Origin: CAVTAV01 sp963732795
GTDB lineage: Bacteria > Pseudomonadota > Alphaproteobacteria > CAVTAV01
DNA length: 64,000 nt
Assembly: GCA_963732795.1 (NCBI GenBank)
Contig: CAVTAV010000002.1
Span: forward strand, 806,001-870,000
Direction: 5' to 3'
Below, one piece after another: positions 30,326 through 41,560 of this stretch. Both the position numbers and the translations under genes were made by a program. Below the pieces are notes generated by a model. That model did not search any database. It had not been told where the DNA came from and was given only the letters and a program-made list of their open reading frames with translations. Each line of letters starts with the position of its first letter. The first letter of the stretch is position 1.

Positions 30326-31740
30326 ATGGAAGAATGGCCTGACGAGAAGAGCATGACGTTTGCGGATTTAGGCCTGGGCGAAGGAACGCTCAAGGCCGTG
30401 ACGGAAGCGGGGTACACGGAACCGACCCCGATCCAAGAAAAAGCAATTCCCAAAATCCTCGCCGGTAGCGATGTGCTCGGTATCGCGCAGACAGGTACCG
30501 GCAAGACGGCCGGTTTCACGCTGCCGATGATCGAGATCCTGAGCGCCGGCAGGGCAAAGGCCCGGATGCCGCGATCGCTGATCCTGGAGCCGACCCGGGA
30601 ACTGGCGGCGCAGGTCTCCCAAAGCTTCGAGACCTACGGGAAATATCACCGCCTCACCATGGCGCTCCTGATCGGCGGCGTGTCCTTCGACGATCAGGAC
30701 CGCAAACTCGACCGCGGCGTCGACGTGCTGATCGCCACGCCGGGCCGCCTCCTCGACCATTTCCAACGCGGCAAGCTGATGCTGAACGGCGTGCAGGTGC
30801 TCGTCGTGGACGAGGCCGACCGGATGCTCGACATGGGCTTCATCCCGGATGTCGAGCGCATCTGCAAGCTGATCCCCGGCAAGCGCCAGACCCTGTTCTT
30901 CTCGGCGACCATGCCGCCCGAGATCCAGCGCCTGGCGGATCAGTTCCTGGTCATGCCGACCGTGATCGAGGTGGCGCCGCGCACGTCTGCCGCCGCCACC
31001 GTGAGCCAGGCGCTCTGCGTCGTCGACGACATGGACAAGCGCGAGGCGCTGCGGCACTTCCTGCGGACCGAGGAGATCGGCAACGCCATCATCTTCTGCA
31101 ACCGCAAGCGCGACGTCGATACGCTGTTCAAGTCCTTGAAGAAGCATGGCTTCGATGCCGAGGCCCTGCATGGCGATCTGACCCAGTCCCACCGCATGGA
31201 CGTGCTGGAGCGGTTCCGCAACGGCGAGATCAAGCTTCTGGTGGCGAGCGACGTCGCGGCGCGCGGCCTCGACATCCCGGACGTCAGCCATGTGTTCAAT
31301 TTCGACGTGCCCCAGCAGGCCGAGGACTACATCCACCAAATCGGCCGGACCGGCCGCGCGGGCCGGACGGGTCATTCGATGATGATCGCGACCCCCGACG
31401 ACAGCCCTAACGTCCACGCAATTCAGAATTTAATCGGTAAACCGATCGAGCCCGTTTCGGTGCCGGATCTCGAGGCGCTGGACCTCGACGCCGATGACAA
31501 GTCAACACGGCGACGGCGTCGGCCCGTCAAGACGGCCGCCCGCTCCGCCAAACCTCGCCCGCGCGAAAACCCCGCGCCGAGAAGCCGCCCCGAGGGAAGG
31601 CCGCCACGAAGGCCGAGCCGAAAAAGGAAGCGCCGAAGCGCCGCCGAAAGGAAAAGCCGGCCGAAAACGACGACAAGGAAGTCGTCGGCATGGGCGATCA
31701 CGTGCCCGCATTCCTGATGCGCAAGCCCAAATCGGGCTGA
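30326..31740 (+). CDS. DEAD-box RNA helicase (RhlE-type), frameshift in the basic tail
   Basis: ATP-dependent RNA helicase acting in RNA or ribosome remodelling. Motifs in order: Q-motif TEPTPIQEKAIPKI, Walker A AQTGTGKT, PTRELAAQ, VDEADRMLDMGF, FSAT, and HQIGRTGRAGRTG. Starts at ATG 30326 (MEEWPDEKS) or 30353 (MTFADLGLG) are both plausible. After the helicase core the Lys/Arg-rich tail shifts frame between 31500 and 31610; the conserved ending EVVGMGDHVPAFLMRKPKSG, with stop 31738-31740, lies in another frame. Low-complexity sequence prevents exact placement of the lost base. Confidence 0.9.
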
Positions 31741-32039
31741 GCCCGGCCAGCCAGCGCTCCTCCCCTCCGACGGATCGATGCGACTTCCCCGATGAAGTCG
31801 CATTTCTGTTGACAAATTCCCGCCAAAACGCCCGCCGAACGACTGTTACCGCCGCGTTATGGAATTGATTTCATTACAAGTTTACACAACCGATTAGGAC
31901 TTCCTTAGGGGCTCCTGACGTACATATTGTGCGGGCGAGCGCTTGCTCCAGCGGTGGGGCAGACGATCGCCATTCGCTGGAACGCTCAGCGGGAACCGCC
32001 GAAACCGGGGGGCCCGCGAAGCGCTCGCGGATAGGGGGT
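31741..32039. other. 299-base gap between the helicase and the GGDEF gene
   Basis: No coding sequence is supported. The segment around 31850-31915 is AT-richer than its surroundings and is the likely promoter area of the downstream GGDEF gene. No palindrome or clear -35/-10 pair stood out. Confidence 0.5.
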
Positions 32040-33138
32040 TTGGACGTGGACGTGACTGAGATCGCCAGAGAAAACCATCAGACTCGCTTCGGAGACGCTG
32101 TCGCTCCTGCGTCGGCACGACATCCCCGAGACGCCCCCCAACTACGAGATTTTCTACACCTATATCGCGGGCACGAATACCGAACTCGATCAGGCGATCG
32201 ACGCCATCCTGCGCGACGGCGGCGAGTTCACCTCGGAGCAGCTCGACGTGCTGCAGAGCCGGTTCCTTGTAAGCCGGGCGGAGGCCGAGGCCGTCAGCCG
32301 CACCAACTTGTCGCTGCAATCGGCGATCGAGACCGTGATGGGCGTCATTGCCGAAGCGGGCGGCGACACCTCGCGGTTCGGCGAGACGATCCAGGTTCTG
32401 TCCAACCAGCTGACCGGCCGCGAAAGCGACACTCAGGTCAAATCGGTCCTGAGCAAGATCGTCGGCGAATCCCACGCCATGACGGCCCGGACCCGGCAGC
32501 TCGAAAGCAATCTCGAAGCCGCCTCCAGCGAGATCAGCGCGCTCCGCGAAACTCTCGAATCCGCGCGCCGCGAGGCGATCACCGATACGCTGACCGGCCT
32601 CGGCAACCGCAAATGCTTCAACGACGAGTTGCAGCGCGCGATCGCCCGCGCCCGGCGAGGACGGCGACCCCCTGTCCGTCGTGATCGGCGACGTCGACCA
32701 TTTCAAGAAGTTCAACGACACCTGGGGCCACCAACTCGGCGACCAGGTGCTCAAGCTCGTCGGCTATTACTTCAAGGCCAAATCAAGGGCCAGGACACCG
32801 CGACCCGCTACGGCGGCGAGGAATTCGCGATCATCCTGCCGAGGACGCGGCTCTCGAGCGCCGTTCTGGTGGCGGATCACATCCGCCGCGCCGTCTGCGC
32901 CAAGAAGATGAAGAAGCGGACCACAGGCGAGACGATCGGCTATGTGACGATCTCCATGGGCGTCGCCGAATATCGTCCGGGCGAGGCTCATGCGGATTTC
33001 GTGGCCCGGGCCGACGAGAGCCCTCTATGCCGCCAAGCGCAACGGCCGCAACCGCGTGGTCAGCGAAGCCGACGTCGACGACCAACGCCCACCCCGACGG
33101 CTACGAGCGCGTCGTTCCCCTCGAAGCGCGGGCTCTAG
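32040..33138 (+). CDS. Diguanylate cyclase (GGDEF domain), several indels
   Basis: Makes cyclic di-GMP from GTP. The N-terminal helical region runs TIRLASETLSLLRRHDIPET to a coiled segment before the GGDEF domain, which begins DTLTGLGNRKCFNDEL. The metal/nucleotide motifs are VVIGDVDHFKKFNDTWGH and the active loop RYGGEEF. The inhibitory I-site position reads KGQD rather than RxxD. Extra bases at about 32067, 32653 and 33019 and a lost A near 32780 break the frame. The start is TTG 32040 or GTG 32046, after GGGGG. The C-terminus is ambiguous because all three frames are open to about 33138. The protein has no membrane segment, so it is cytosolic. Confidence 0.85.
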
Positions 33139-33471
33139 CGGTCCAGCATATTCCGGACTTCCTTGGGCAGGCGGACGATCAGCCCGTCCAGCTCCTCCGT
33201 CATGACGATCTGGCAGCCGAGGCGTGAGGTTTCGGTCAAGCCGTAGGCGAGGTCGAGCATGTCGAGCTCGTCGTCGGAGGGTTCCTTGAGCTTGTCGATA
33301 TAGGCCGGATCGACGATCACGTGGCACGTCGAGCACGCCATCGAACCCTCGCAGGCGCCTTCGATATTGACGTCGTTGGCATGGGCAATCTCGAGGACCG
33401 AGCTGCCGACCGGCGCATCGACCTTCGACGCGGGTCAGGCCGTCCGGCGAGACGAAAATCATCTTCGGCAT
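33135..33471 (-). CDS. Adrenodoxin-type 2Fe-2S ferredoxin, one-base frameshift
   Basis: Electron carrier of the ISC-associated/vertebrate type. It starts MPKMIFVSPDGLTRVE. One extra base (about 33423) then shifts to VDAPVGSSVLEIAHANDVNI. The cluster cysteines are in GACEGSMACSTC and, farther on, LGCQI, the C-x5-C-x2-C...C spacing of adrenodoxin-like ferredoxins. Corrected length is 111 residues. It follows iscS by 10 bases, so it probably supplies electrons for Fe-S assembly. Its 3' end touches the convergent GGDEF gene. Confidence 0.9.
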
Positions 33472-33481
33472 AGGCCGGTCC

Positions 33482-34672
33482 TCATGCCGCTTCGCCGCGG
33501 CGCAAGCGCGTGACCGCGTCGGCGAAATGGCCGATCGCGAAGTCGATCTCCTCGACGGTGGTGAAGCGGCCGATCCCGAAGCGGATCGAGCTCTTGATCT
33601 CCGATTCCGACAGCCCGATCGCCGCCAGCACATAGGACGGCTCGTCAGACGCAGAGGCGCAGGCCGCGCCCGAAGAGACGGCGAGATCCCGCAGCTCGGC
33701 GATCAACAACTCGCCGTCGACGCCCTCGAAGCTCAGATTGATGTTGCCCGGATACCGCCGTTGCTCGTCGCCATTGAGCGTGATGCCGTCGAGCCGGTCG
33801 TGCAGGCTCGTCCATGAAGTGGTGGGACAGACCGACGATCCGCGCGCTCTCCTCCGCCAGTTCCTCGCGGGCGATCGCGCAGGCCTCGCCAAACCCGACG
33901 CAGAGCGCCGGCGACAAGGTGCCCGACCGGATGCCGCCCTCCTGCCCGCCGCCCGACAATAGCGGATCAAGCCGAACCCGCGACTTGCGACGGATATAGA
34001 GCGCGCCGATCCCTTTGGGTCCGTAAATCTTATGTCCCGACAGGCTCATCAGATCCACGAGCAGCGCCGGAGCGACGAGCGGGATCTTGCCGAGGGCCTG
34101 GGCCGCATCGGAATGGAAGAACACCTTGCGCTCCCGGCAGATCATGCCGATGTCGGACAGCGGCTGGATGACGCCGATCTCGTTGTTGACCGACATGACC
34201 GAAACCAGAATCGTCTTGTCGGTGATCGCCTCTTGGAGCTCGTCGAGATCGATCAGGCCGTTTCATCGACCGGCAGATAGGTGATGGAGAAGCCATCCTG
34301 CTCCAGCGACCGGCAGGCCTCCAGCACGCATTTGTGCTCCGTTGCGACGGTGACGATGTGATCGCGCTTGCCCGGCGCCTTGCGATAGAAGCGCGCCACG
34401 CCCTTGATGGCCAGATTGTTCGATTCCGTCGCGCCGGAGGTGAACACGATCTCCTTGGGGTCCGCGCCGACCAGGGCGGCGACCTGTCCCCTCGCCTTCT
34501 CCACCGCGTCCGCCGCGCGCCAGCCGAAGCTGTGGGACGTCGAATGAGGATTGCCGAAGATGTCGCGGTAATAGGGCAGCATGGCGTCGAGCACGCGCGG
34601 ATCCATCGGCGTGGTCGCCTGGTAATCCAGATAGACGGGGGTTTTGACCGGCTGGTCGGCGGACTCAGCCAT
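33482..34672 (-). CDS. iscS: Cysteine desulfurase IscS-type, two indels
   Basis: PLP enzyme that removes sulfur from cysteine for Fe-S cluster assembly. It begins MAESADQPVKTPVYLDYQAT. TSGATESNNLAIKG and the PLP-lysine motif SLSGHKIYGPKGIGAL are present. The mobile catalytic-Cys loop SSGAACASASDEPSYVL is close to that of E. coli IscS. One G is lost near 34259 (ETG-LID) and one base is gained near 33806 (before LHDRLDG). The corrected protein has 396 residues. Its start overlaps the end of the upstream desulfurase by 8 bases, and the ferredoxin follows directly. Confidence 0.9.
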
Positions 34673-35810
34673 CGGCGCGCGCCTCGCCGGCCTTGTCGCG
34701 GGTGCGGGCATAGAGCGCCGTCCAGGCCGCGACGAGCCGCTCGACGTCTTCTTGCGTGGTGCGCCAGCCGAGGCTGATGCGGAGCGCCGTGCGGCTGGTA
34801 TCGAAATCGACCGCCATGGCTTCCAGCACATGGGACCGCGTCACCTTGCCCGCCGAGCAGGCCGAGCCGGCGCTCACCTCGACACCTGCAAGATCGAGCG
34901 CCATGACCTGGGTTTCGCTGTCGACGCCCGGCATGGTGATGTTGAGGGTATTGGCGAGCCGCTGGACGCCCTTGCCGAACACGATCGCGCCGGGAGCGGC
35001 CTTCTTGAGCCGCGCCTCGATATCGTCCCGGAGCGCCGCGACACGCGTCATGTCGGCCCGGTCCGCCTCGGCGAGCTCGGCCGCCTTGCCGAAACCGACG
35101 ATGCCGGAGAGATTTTCGGTGCCGCCCCGCCGGCCGCTCTCCTGCCCGCCACCGCGCTGCAGCGGCATGAGATCGAGGCCCTCGCGCACAACGAGCGCGC
35201 CGATGCCCTGCGGCCCGCCGATCTTATGGCCCGAGAGCTCATCAGATCGACATCGAGCGCCGCGAAATCGACCTTGAGCCGCCCGGCCGACTGCACGGCA
35301 TCGCTATGGACATAGGCGCCTGCCGCATGGGCGATATCGGCGATCTCGCGGATCGGCTGGATGACGCCGGTCTCGTTGTTGGCATGATGGACCGAAACCA
35401 CGACCGGGGCCTCACAGCCTTTCAGAAGCGTCCGCAGATCGGTCAGGTCAACCAGCCCCGTCTCGCCGACCGGGATCAGCCCGCATGGCGCGCCGAAATT
35501 GCCGGCCGCGCCCAAGACGGAATCATGATCCGCCGCGCAGACCAGGACATGCTTCGGCTCGAGGGCGTTCAGCGCGATATTGTTCGCTTCGGTGCCGCCG
35601 CTGGTGAACACGATCTCGAACGGCTTGGCGTTGACAAGCGCCGCGACCTTGGCCCGGGCATCCTCGACCATGCGGCGCGCCGCCCGGCCCGCGGTATGGA
35701 CCGACGACGGATTGCCGCCCTTGCGCCAAAGCCTCGGCCATCGCCTCGATGACCTCGGGCTTCGCGGGGACCGTGGCGTTGTAATCGAAATAGCTTCTTA
35801 CGGCTGTCAT
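34665..35810 (-). CDS. Second cysteine desulfurase (NifS/IscS-like), two indels
   Basis: It begins MTAVRSYFDYNATVPAKPEV, then FTSGGTEANNIALNAL and the PLP-site region SGHKIGGPQGIGAL. The catalytic Cys loop is SAGSACSAGKVTRSHVL, with a different tail from the downstream IscS loop, so the two are not recent duplicates. An extra base at about 35717 and a lost C near 35240 disrupt the frame. The corrected length is 381 residues. It is the first of two tandem desulfurases in a cysE-desulfurase-iscS-ferredoxin series. Which scaffold or acceptor it serves is not clear from the window. Confidence 0.87.
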
Positions 35811-35829
35811 AACGGCGGTGGCCGCCCCA

Positions 35830-36560
35830 CTACACGGACGGCGTTTCTTCCTTGCCTGTTTTTCTTCCTCGGCCCGAGCCGCCTCGCCGACCAACTTCAG
35901 CTCGCGCGTTTCCTGCTCGAGCTGCTCGATCCGAAGGGTCAGCCGGTGGACGATATCCATCAGCCCGTCGACCGACTTCGCGATCGGATCGGGCAAATCC
36001 TCGGGCGTGCCATAGGCGCAGAACTCGCCGTCCGCCGCCTTGCGACGGCCACGCACGATCTTGGCCGGCACGCCCGCGACGGTCGCGCCCTCCGGCACGT
36101 CCTTCACCACGACCGCATTGGCGCCGACGATCGCGCGCTCGCCGACCGTGATCGGCCCCAGCACCATCGCGCCGCCGCCGACGATCACGCCGTTCTTCAG
36201 GGTCGGATGGCGCTTGCCCTTCTCCAGGGACGTGCCGCCCAGGGTCACGCCCTGATAGAGGGTCACGTCGTCGCCGACCTCGGCGGTCTCGCCGATCACG
36301 ACGCCCATGCCGTGGTCGATGAAGACCCGGTTGCCGATCTTGGCGCCGGGATGGATCTCGATGCCGGTCAGCACCCGGCCGACATGGGACAGGCAACCTG
36401 CCGAGCGAGATACCATTGCCGTTTCCACGCCCCATGCGCGAGGCGGTAACACATAAGAGCGTGCACGCCGGGATAGGCCAGGAACACCTCGAGCCGCGAG
36501 CGGGCCGCCGGGATCGCGCTCCATAACTGCTTGAATATCTGCCCGCAAATGCTTGAACAT
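35830..36560 (-). CDS. cysE: Serine O-acetyltransferase, indels
   Basis: Makes O-acetylserine, the first step in cysteine synthesis. It begins MFKHLRADIQAVMERDP. After an extra base (about 36509) the frame reads ARSRLEVFLAYPGVHALMCY, and after a lost C (about 36400) it reads LSHVGRVLTGIEIHPGAKIG. The left-handed beta-helix hexapeptides follow (IDHGMGVVIGETAEVGDDVT), then LGGTSLEKGKRHPTLKNGVI. A third shift near 35850 is needed to reach the stop TAG at 35830 (ending KEETPSV). Without it the frame runs into the next desulfurase. Cysteine made here is the direct substrate of the downstream desulfurases. Confidence 0.88.
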
Positions 36561-36822
36561 GTCGGAGTCTCTTGTCATTCAAACCGCCTGGCTGTGTTAT
36601 AAGGGCCAACGGCCAACCGGTGATTCTACCGGTCACAGGGGCTATTGGCCAAGGCTTACATAGGTTTATCAGTCGGATCAATCAAGTTTTGCCACGAGCG
36701 CCAATGTGCGACCCGACAGGCGAGTTCGGCTTGAGTCGTGCATTTGCTCGGGGGAGTTAATCGAGCGTCACATGTACCAGCGGACTTTAACTCGCGTTCG
36801 GGCCGATAAGAAAAAGAATTCC

Positions 36823-37473
36823 ATGCCCGAAATAATCTTCAATGGACCCGATGGCCGGCTGGAAGGCCGCTATCACCACGGCTCGGATCCCAACGCGCCG
36901 GTCGCTCTTGTTCTTCATCCCCATCCGCAGCATGGGGGCACGATGAACAACAAGATGGTTTATCGAATCTATCAGGTGTTCCAGAACCGGGGCTTTTCGG
37001 TCCTCAGGTTCAATTTCCGGGGCGTCGGCCGCAGCCAGGGCGAGTTCGACCACGGCGCGGGCGAGCTGAACGACGCCGCCGCGGCGCTGGACTGGATGCA
37101 GACCGTCAATCCCAACGCCCGCACGTGCTGGGTCGCCGGATTTTCGTTCGGCGCGTGGATCGCCATGCAGCTCCTGATGCGCCGGCCCGAGATCAGCGGC
37201 TTCATCTCGGTCGCGCCGCCCGCGAATATGTATGATTTCTCGTTCCTCGCGCCCTGCCCGTCTTCGGGCATCATCATCGAGGGTAACCGGGACACGGTGG
37301 CGCTCCCCGAGGCGGTCGCCAAGCTCGCCGACAAGCTCCGCGCCCAGAAGCAGATCACCGTCGATTACACCATCGTCGACGGCGCAGATCACCTGTTCAC
37401 CGAGCGCCTGCCCGAGCTGATCGAGATCGTGGAAGGCTATCTGGAATCCCGCCTCGCGCCCGACGCGGACTAA
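36823..37473 (+). CDS. Alpha/beta hydrolase of the COG2945 type
   Basis: The protein has 216 residues and is intact. It begins MPEIIFNGPDGRLEGRYHHG and contains HPHPQHGGTMNNKMVY, FNFRGVGRSQGEF and the nucleophile-elbow region AGFSFGAWIAMQL (Ser in GFSFG). The histidine is in DGADHLFTERL. These are the hallmarks of a conserved proteobacterial hydrolase whose substrate is unknown. In alphaproteobacteria it is often divergent from Fe-S/cysteine genes, as here with cysE. The ATG at 36823 is chosen for the family N-terminus. Confidence 0.88.
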   Translation: MPEIIFNGPDGRLEGRYHHGSDPNAPVALVLHPHPQHGGTMNNKMVYRIYQVFQNRGFSVLRFNFRGVGRSQGEFDHGAGELNDAAAALDWMQTVNPNARTCWVAGFSFGAWIAMQLLMRRPEISGFISVAPPANMYDFSFLAPCPSSGIIIEGNRDTVALPEAVAKLADKLRAQKQITVDYTIVDGADHLFTERLPELIEIVEGYLESRLAPDAD

Positions 37474-37479
37474 GCGGCC

Positions 37480-39032
37480 TCAGGCCTTATCGTCCATCCA
37501 GACCAGCCGGTAGAGGTCGAACCGGCGGTCCCGGAGGTTCCTGACCGTCCCCTGCGCCCTCGCCCAGGACAGGTCGGTCATGTCGAGGTCCGCGACGCCC
37601 ACCGTCTCGACATTCTCCGAGCTTTCGGCCGCGATGCCGTCGCGGGCGAAGGGAAAGTCGCAGGGCGTGAGGATGCAGGACTCGGCGTACTGGATGTCCA
37701 TGTTCTCGACATTCGGCAAGTTGCCGACATTGCCGGCCATGATGACGTAGCACTGGTTCTCGACCGCCCGCGCCTGGCCGCAGTAGCGCACGCGAAGATA
37801 GCTCTGCCGGTTGTCGGTGCAGAACGGGATGAACAGGAGCCGGGCGCCTTCGTCCACCAGACGCCGCGCCAGCTCGGGAAACTCGGCGTCGTAGCAGATC
37901 AGCACGCCGATCGGCCCGCAATCCGTTCGGATGGTGGCGACCTGATCACCGCCCTGGATGTTCCACCAGTACCGCTCGTTCGGCGTCGGGTGGATCTTCT
38001 CCTGGGCATGGACCGAGCCGTCGCGCAGGAACACATAGGCGACGTTCTGGACCTCACCGTCCTCCGTGCGGGTCGGATGGGTGCCGCCGATAATGTTGAT
38101 GTTATAGCCGATCGCGAGCTTGCGCATTTCCTCTGTGAAACGCGGCGTATAGCTGGTCAGGGCCTCGATCGCCTCGGCGGGCCGTAGTTTCCGCTTCTCC
38201 AGGGCCAGCAATTGCAGGGTGAAGAGCTCCGGGAAGGTGACGAAATCGCAGCGGTAGTCGGAGACGACGTCGACGAAATATTCGATGTTGCTCATGAACT
38301 CCTCGAAGCTGGAGATCATGCGCTGCTGGAACTGGACGGTCGCGACCCGCACGGTCTCCTTGAAGCCATGCGGCGTGTCCTGGGTTTCGTTGGCCGTCGA
38401 GGCATAGGGGTTGCGCCAGACCATGTGCGTGGCACAGCCGCCCGAGGCCGCGTCCGAGGACAGATAGTTCTTCAGGATGCCGATCGGCTCGAAGCCTTGC
38501 CGGAGATGGAAGCCGATGACGGGGTCGTTCACCTTGCGACCGACGACCGCTTCCAGATAATCCTCGGCGTCGGATATTGCTTCTTGCGCCGGGCCCAGCC
38601 CGGCAATCGTCCGCCGAACACGATGCCTTTGAGGTCTTCCGCCTCGCAAAGCTGGCGCCGGGCGTCGTAGAGCCGCTCGCCGATGCGCAGCCGCCGCGCC
38701 GCGGGATCGACGCAGACTTCCATGCCATAGAGCCAGTCGCCGTTCGGATCGTGCCGGGCCGCATAGCCGCCGCCGGTGATCTCGTTCCAGCTATGGGCCT
38801 TCATCGCGGTCTTTTCGTCGATCCGGAAGCTCGCGGCATAGCCGACGATCCGGCCTTCGTTTTCGACGACGAACTGACCTTCGGGATAGGCCGTGATCTG
38901 GCCCTGCAGCATGCCCGGCTTATAGGGCGGGAAGTCCGGATAGACTCGCCTGACCAGGTCCATGATCGCCGGAATGTCGTCCAGCACCGCAGTCCGGATC
39001 GTCAGCGAGGCTTTCTTGCTTTGTTTCGTCAT
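37480..39032 (-). CDS. GNAT acetyltransferase-carbon-nitrogen hydrolase fusion, one lost base
   Basis: It begins MTKQSKKASLTIRTAVLDDI, a GNAT domain (EVCVDPAARRLRIGERLYDA). One G is lost near 38575 (QYPDAEDYLEAV). The second half is a nitrilase-superfamily amidase, with the catalytic Glu in DFVTFPELFTLQ, the Lys in QEKIHPTPNE and the Cys in GVLICYDAEFPELARRL. Corrected length is 517 residues. A GNAT-nitrilase two-domain protein is a known proteobacterial architecture; it is read here as one gene because the linker joins cleanly. The substrate is unknown. Confidence 0.88.
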
Positions 39033-39071
39033 GGGCTGTCTTTCATAACTCCGAGGTCGGCGATGGCCCTG

Positions 39072-40207
39072 TCATCGCGTCGATTTAAACAGTCTCCCCC
39101 CCGTTACCGGCTTCTTCACGCCGGTCGTCCCCGGCATGGTGAGCGGCAGGCCCTTCAGCGAGCGAACGGCGAGATAGGCGAACAGTTCCGCTTCGAGATC
39201 GTCGCCGCGCCAGCCGAGCGCCTCGACCGTGGAGACCGGCGTCTTCAAACGGTCCTCGAGGGCGTCCATCAGAGCCGGATTGTGGCGCCCGCCGCCGGTG
39301 ACATACCAGGCCTTCGGCGCGCGTCGGCATGTGCTCGACGCCCTTCGCCACCGCCGCCGCCGTGAAGGCCACCAGTGTCGCCGCCCCGTCGTCGAGGCTC
39401 AACCCCTCGACGGCATCGAGCGAAAAATCGTGACGATCCAGGGACTTGGGAATCGGCTGATCGAAATGGACATGATCCATCAGCCGGGCCAGCACGTCCT
39501 GATCGACCCGGCCCTGACGCGCGTGGCCGCCGTTCTCGTCGATCGCCCGGCCGGTATGCTTGAGCATCCAGTCGTCGATCAAGCGCATTGCCGGGGCCGG
39601 AATCGAAGGCGATCAGCTGCTCCGGGCTGCAGTCTTGCGACGGAATCCAGGTCGGATTGCTCACGCCCCCGACATTCAGCACCGCGATCGGCCAGACGCT
39701 CGGCCGCACGAGGCCCGTCGGCGGTGGAACGGCTCAGCGCCCAATGATAGATCGGCGCGAAAGGCGCGCCCTGCCCGCCCGAGGCGACGTCGTTGCTGCG
39801 GAAATCCGCCACGACATCGATCCCGACCGCCGCCGCGAGCGCCGCGCCGTCGCCGATCTGCCAGGTCCAGCCGCAGGTCCGGCCGGTGATTGATCGTTTG
39901 GCCGTGGAATCCGACGATGTCGATATCCGCCGCCGTCAGCCCGTGATCGGACATCAGGTAGTTCACGGCATCGATATGCAGCCGGGTGCACGCCTCTTCG
40001 GCGAATTTGATCTCGCGAACAGTCCGGGTCTGGCTTGTCGAGCCGGCGCGCCTCGGCGACTGCGTTGCGCAGGATTTGGCGGGTGTCATCGTCGAACGGG
40101 GTCGAGCGCGACGGGCCCAGCACCTGCACGACCTCGCCGTCGGTCTCGATCACCGCGGCGTCCACACCGTCCATGGACGTGCCGCTCATCAATCCGATTG
40201 CCCGCAT
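39072..40207 (-). CDS. anmK: Anhydro-N-acetylmuramic acid kinase, five single-base insertions
   Basis: Phosphorylates and opens anhydroMurNAc during cell-wall recycling. It begins MRAIGLMSGTSMDGVDAAVI, the family signature, and includes IVGFHGQTINHRP, ASGGQGAPFAPIYHW, AVLNVGGVSNPTWI, AFDSGPGN and YVTGGGRHNPALMD. Extra bases at about 40024, 39867, 39710, 39583 and 39318 break the frame. Removing all five gives 376 residues, the usual family length. It is divergent from tyrS, with an 89-base shared promoter region. All five are insertions with no compensating loss. Confidence 0.9.
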
Positions 40208-40296
40208 GGAGCCCCCTCAGCACATTAATTGTGCGGGAAGGACCGCTGTGTTAAACGGTCTCGCCCAAGGAAATAGACAAGCCCCCGGAGTTCGCC

Positions 40297-41551
40297 ATGA
40301 GCAGCTTAAAGTCCGACTTTCTCCGCACCATGACGGAGCGGGGCTACATGCAGGATTGCAGCGACGCTCCGGGCCTCGACGCCGCGGCCGCGACCGGCCG
40401 CGTGGTTGGCTATATCGGGTTTGACTGCACGGCGTCCAGCCTTCATGTCGGCAGCCTGGTGCAGATCATGATCCTGCGCGCGCTCCAGCGCTCGGGCCAC
40501 AAGCCGATCGTGGTGATGGGCGGCGGCACGACCAAGGTCGGCGACCCCTCCGGCAAGGACGCCTCGCGCCAGCTGCTGACCGAAGAGCAGATCGCGCCAA
40601 CATGGCCGGTATCAAGAGCGGTCTTCGCCAAATACCTCGCCTTCGGCGACGGCCCGACCGACGCGATCATGGTGAACAATGCCGATTGGCTGGATCACCT
40701 CGAATATGTGCCGTTCCTGCGCGATTACGGCCGGCACTTCACGATCAACCGGATGCTCACCTTCGATTCCGTGAAGCTGCGGCTGGAACGCGAGCAGCCG
40801 CTGACCTTCCTCGAATTCAACTACATGATCATGCAGGCCTACGACTTCCTGGAGCTGAACCGCCGCTACGGCTGCGCGCTCCAGATGGGCGGCTCGGATC
40901 AATGGGGCAATATCGTCAACGGCATCGAGCTGATCCGCCGCGTGGACGGCAAATCCGCCTTCGGCCTGACCACGCCGCTGATCACGACGTCGTCGGGCGC
41001 GAAGATGGGCAAGACCGCCCAAGGCGCGGTCTGGCTCAATGCCGACATGCGCTCGCCCTATGATTTCTGGCAGTTCTGGCGCAACACCGAGGACGCCGAC
41101 GTCGTGCGCTTCCTGAAGCTCTTCACCGACCTGCCGCTGGACGAGATCGAGCGGCTCGGCAAGCTTGAGGGCGCGGAGATCAACGACGCCAAGAAGGTTC
41201 TCGCCGACGAGGCCACCAAGATGTGCCACGGCGAGGCCGCCGCCGCCGAGGCCGCCGAGACGGCGCGCAAGGCCTTCGAGGAAGGCGCCTCCGCCGAAGG
41301 CCTGCCGACGATCGCGATCGCCAAGGCCGATCTCGAAGCCGGCAAATCCGTCGTCGATCTTTTCGTCGATGCCGGCCTCTCCGCCTCCAAGGGCGAAGCC
41401 CGCCGCTTGATCCGCGGCGGCGGCGCGCGCGTCAACGACCAGAAGCTCGATGACGAAGCCGCGACGGTCACCTCGGCCGATCTCAATGCCGACGGCGTGG
41501 TGAAGCTTTCGTCAGGCAAGAAGAAGCACGCGCTGGTCCGACCCGACCTAA
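40297..41551 (+). CDS. tyrS: Tyrosyl-tRNA synthetase, compensating indels and probable frameshifted stop
   Basis: Class I synthetase charging tRNA-Tyr. GFDCTASSLHVG corresponds to the HIGH motif and GAKMGKT to KMSKS; the C-terminal S4-like RNA-binding domain is EARRLIRGGGARVNDQKL. Residues after QIA read PTWPVSRA, where the family has ANMAGIKS. A lost base near 40595 and an extra base near 40620 bracket this stretch and keep the overall frame. At the end, KKKHALVRP is followed by one extra base before TAA 41549-41551, giving 417 residues. Uncorrected, the frame would run through a REP repeat to 41778. Confidence 0.9.
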
Positions 41552-41560
41552 GAGGTTCTG

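Noticed and set aside
35523..36578. A cysE-cysteine desulfurase fusion protein
   Set aside because: The open frame through the junction depends on a one-base shift at the end of cysE; with correction, cysE has its own stop at 35830 and the desulfurase its own ATG at 35810.
36616..36633. Paired ACCGGT boxes as an Fe-S (Rrf2-type) operator before cysE
   Set aside because: The two hexamers are palindromic by themselves and do not match the Rrf2-type operator pattern I know; too short to assign.
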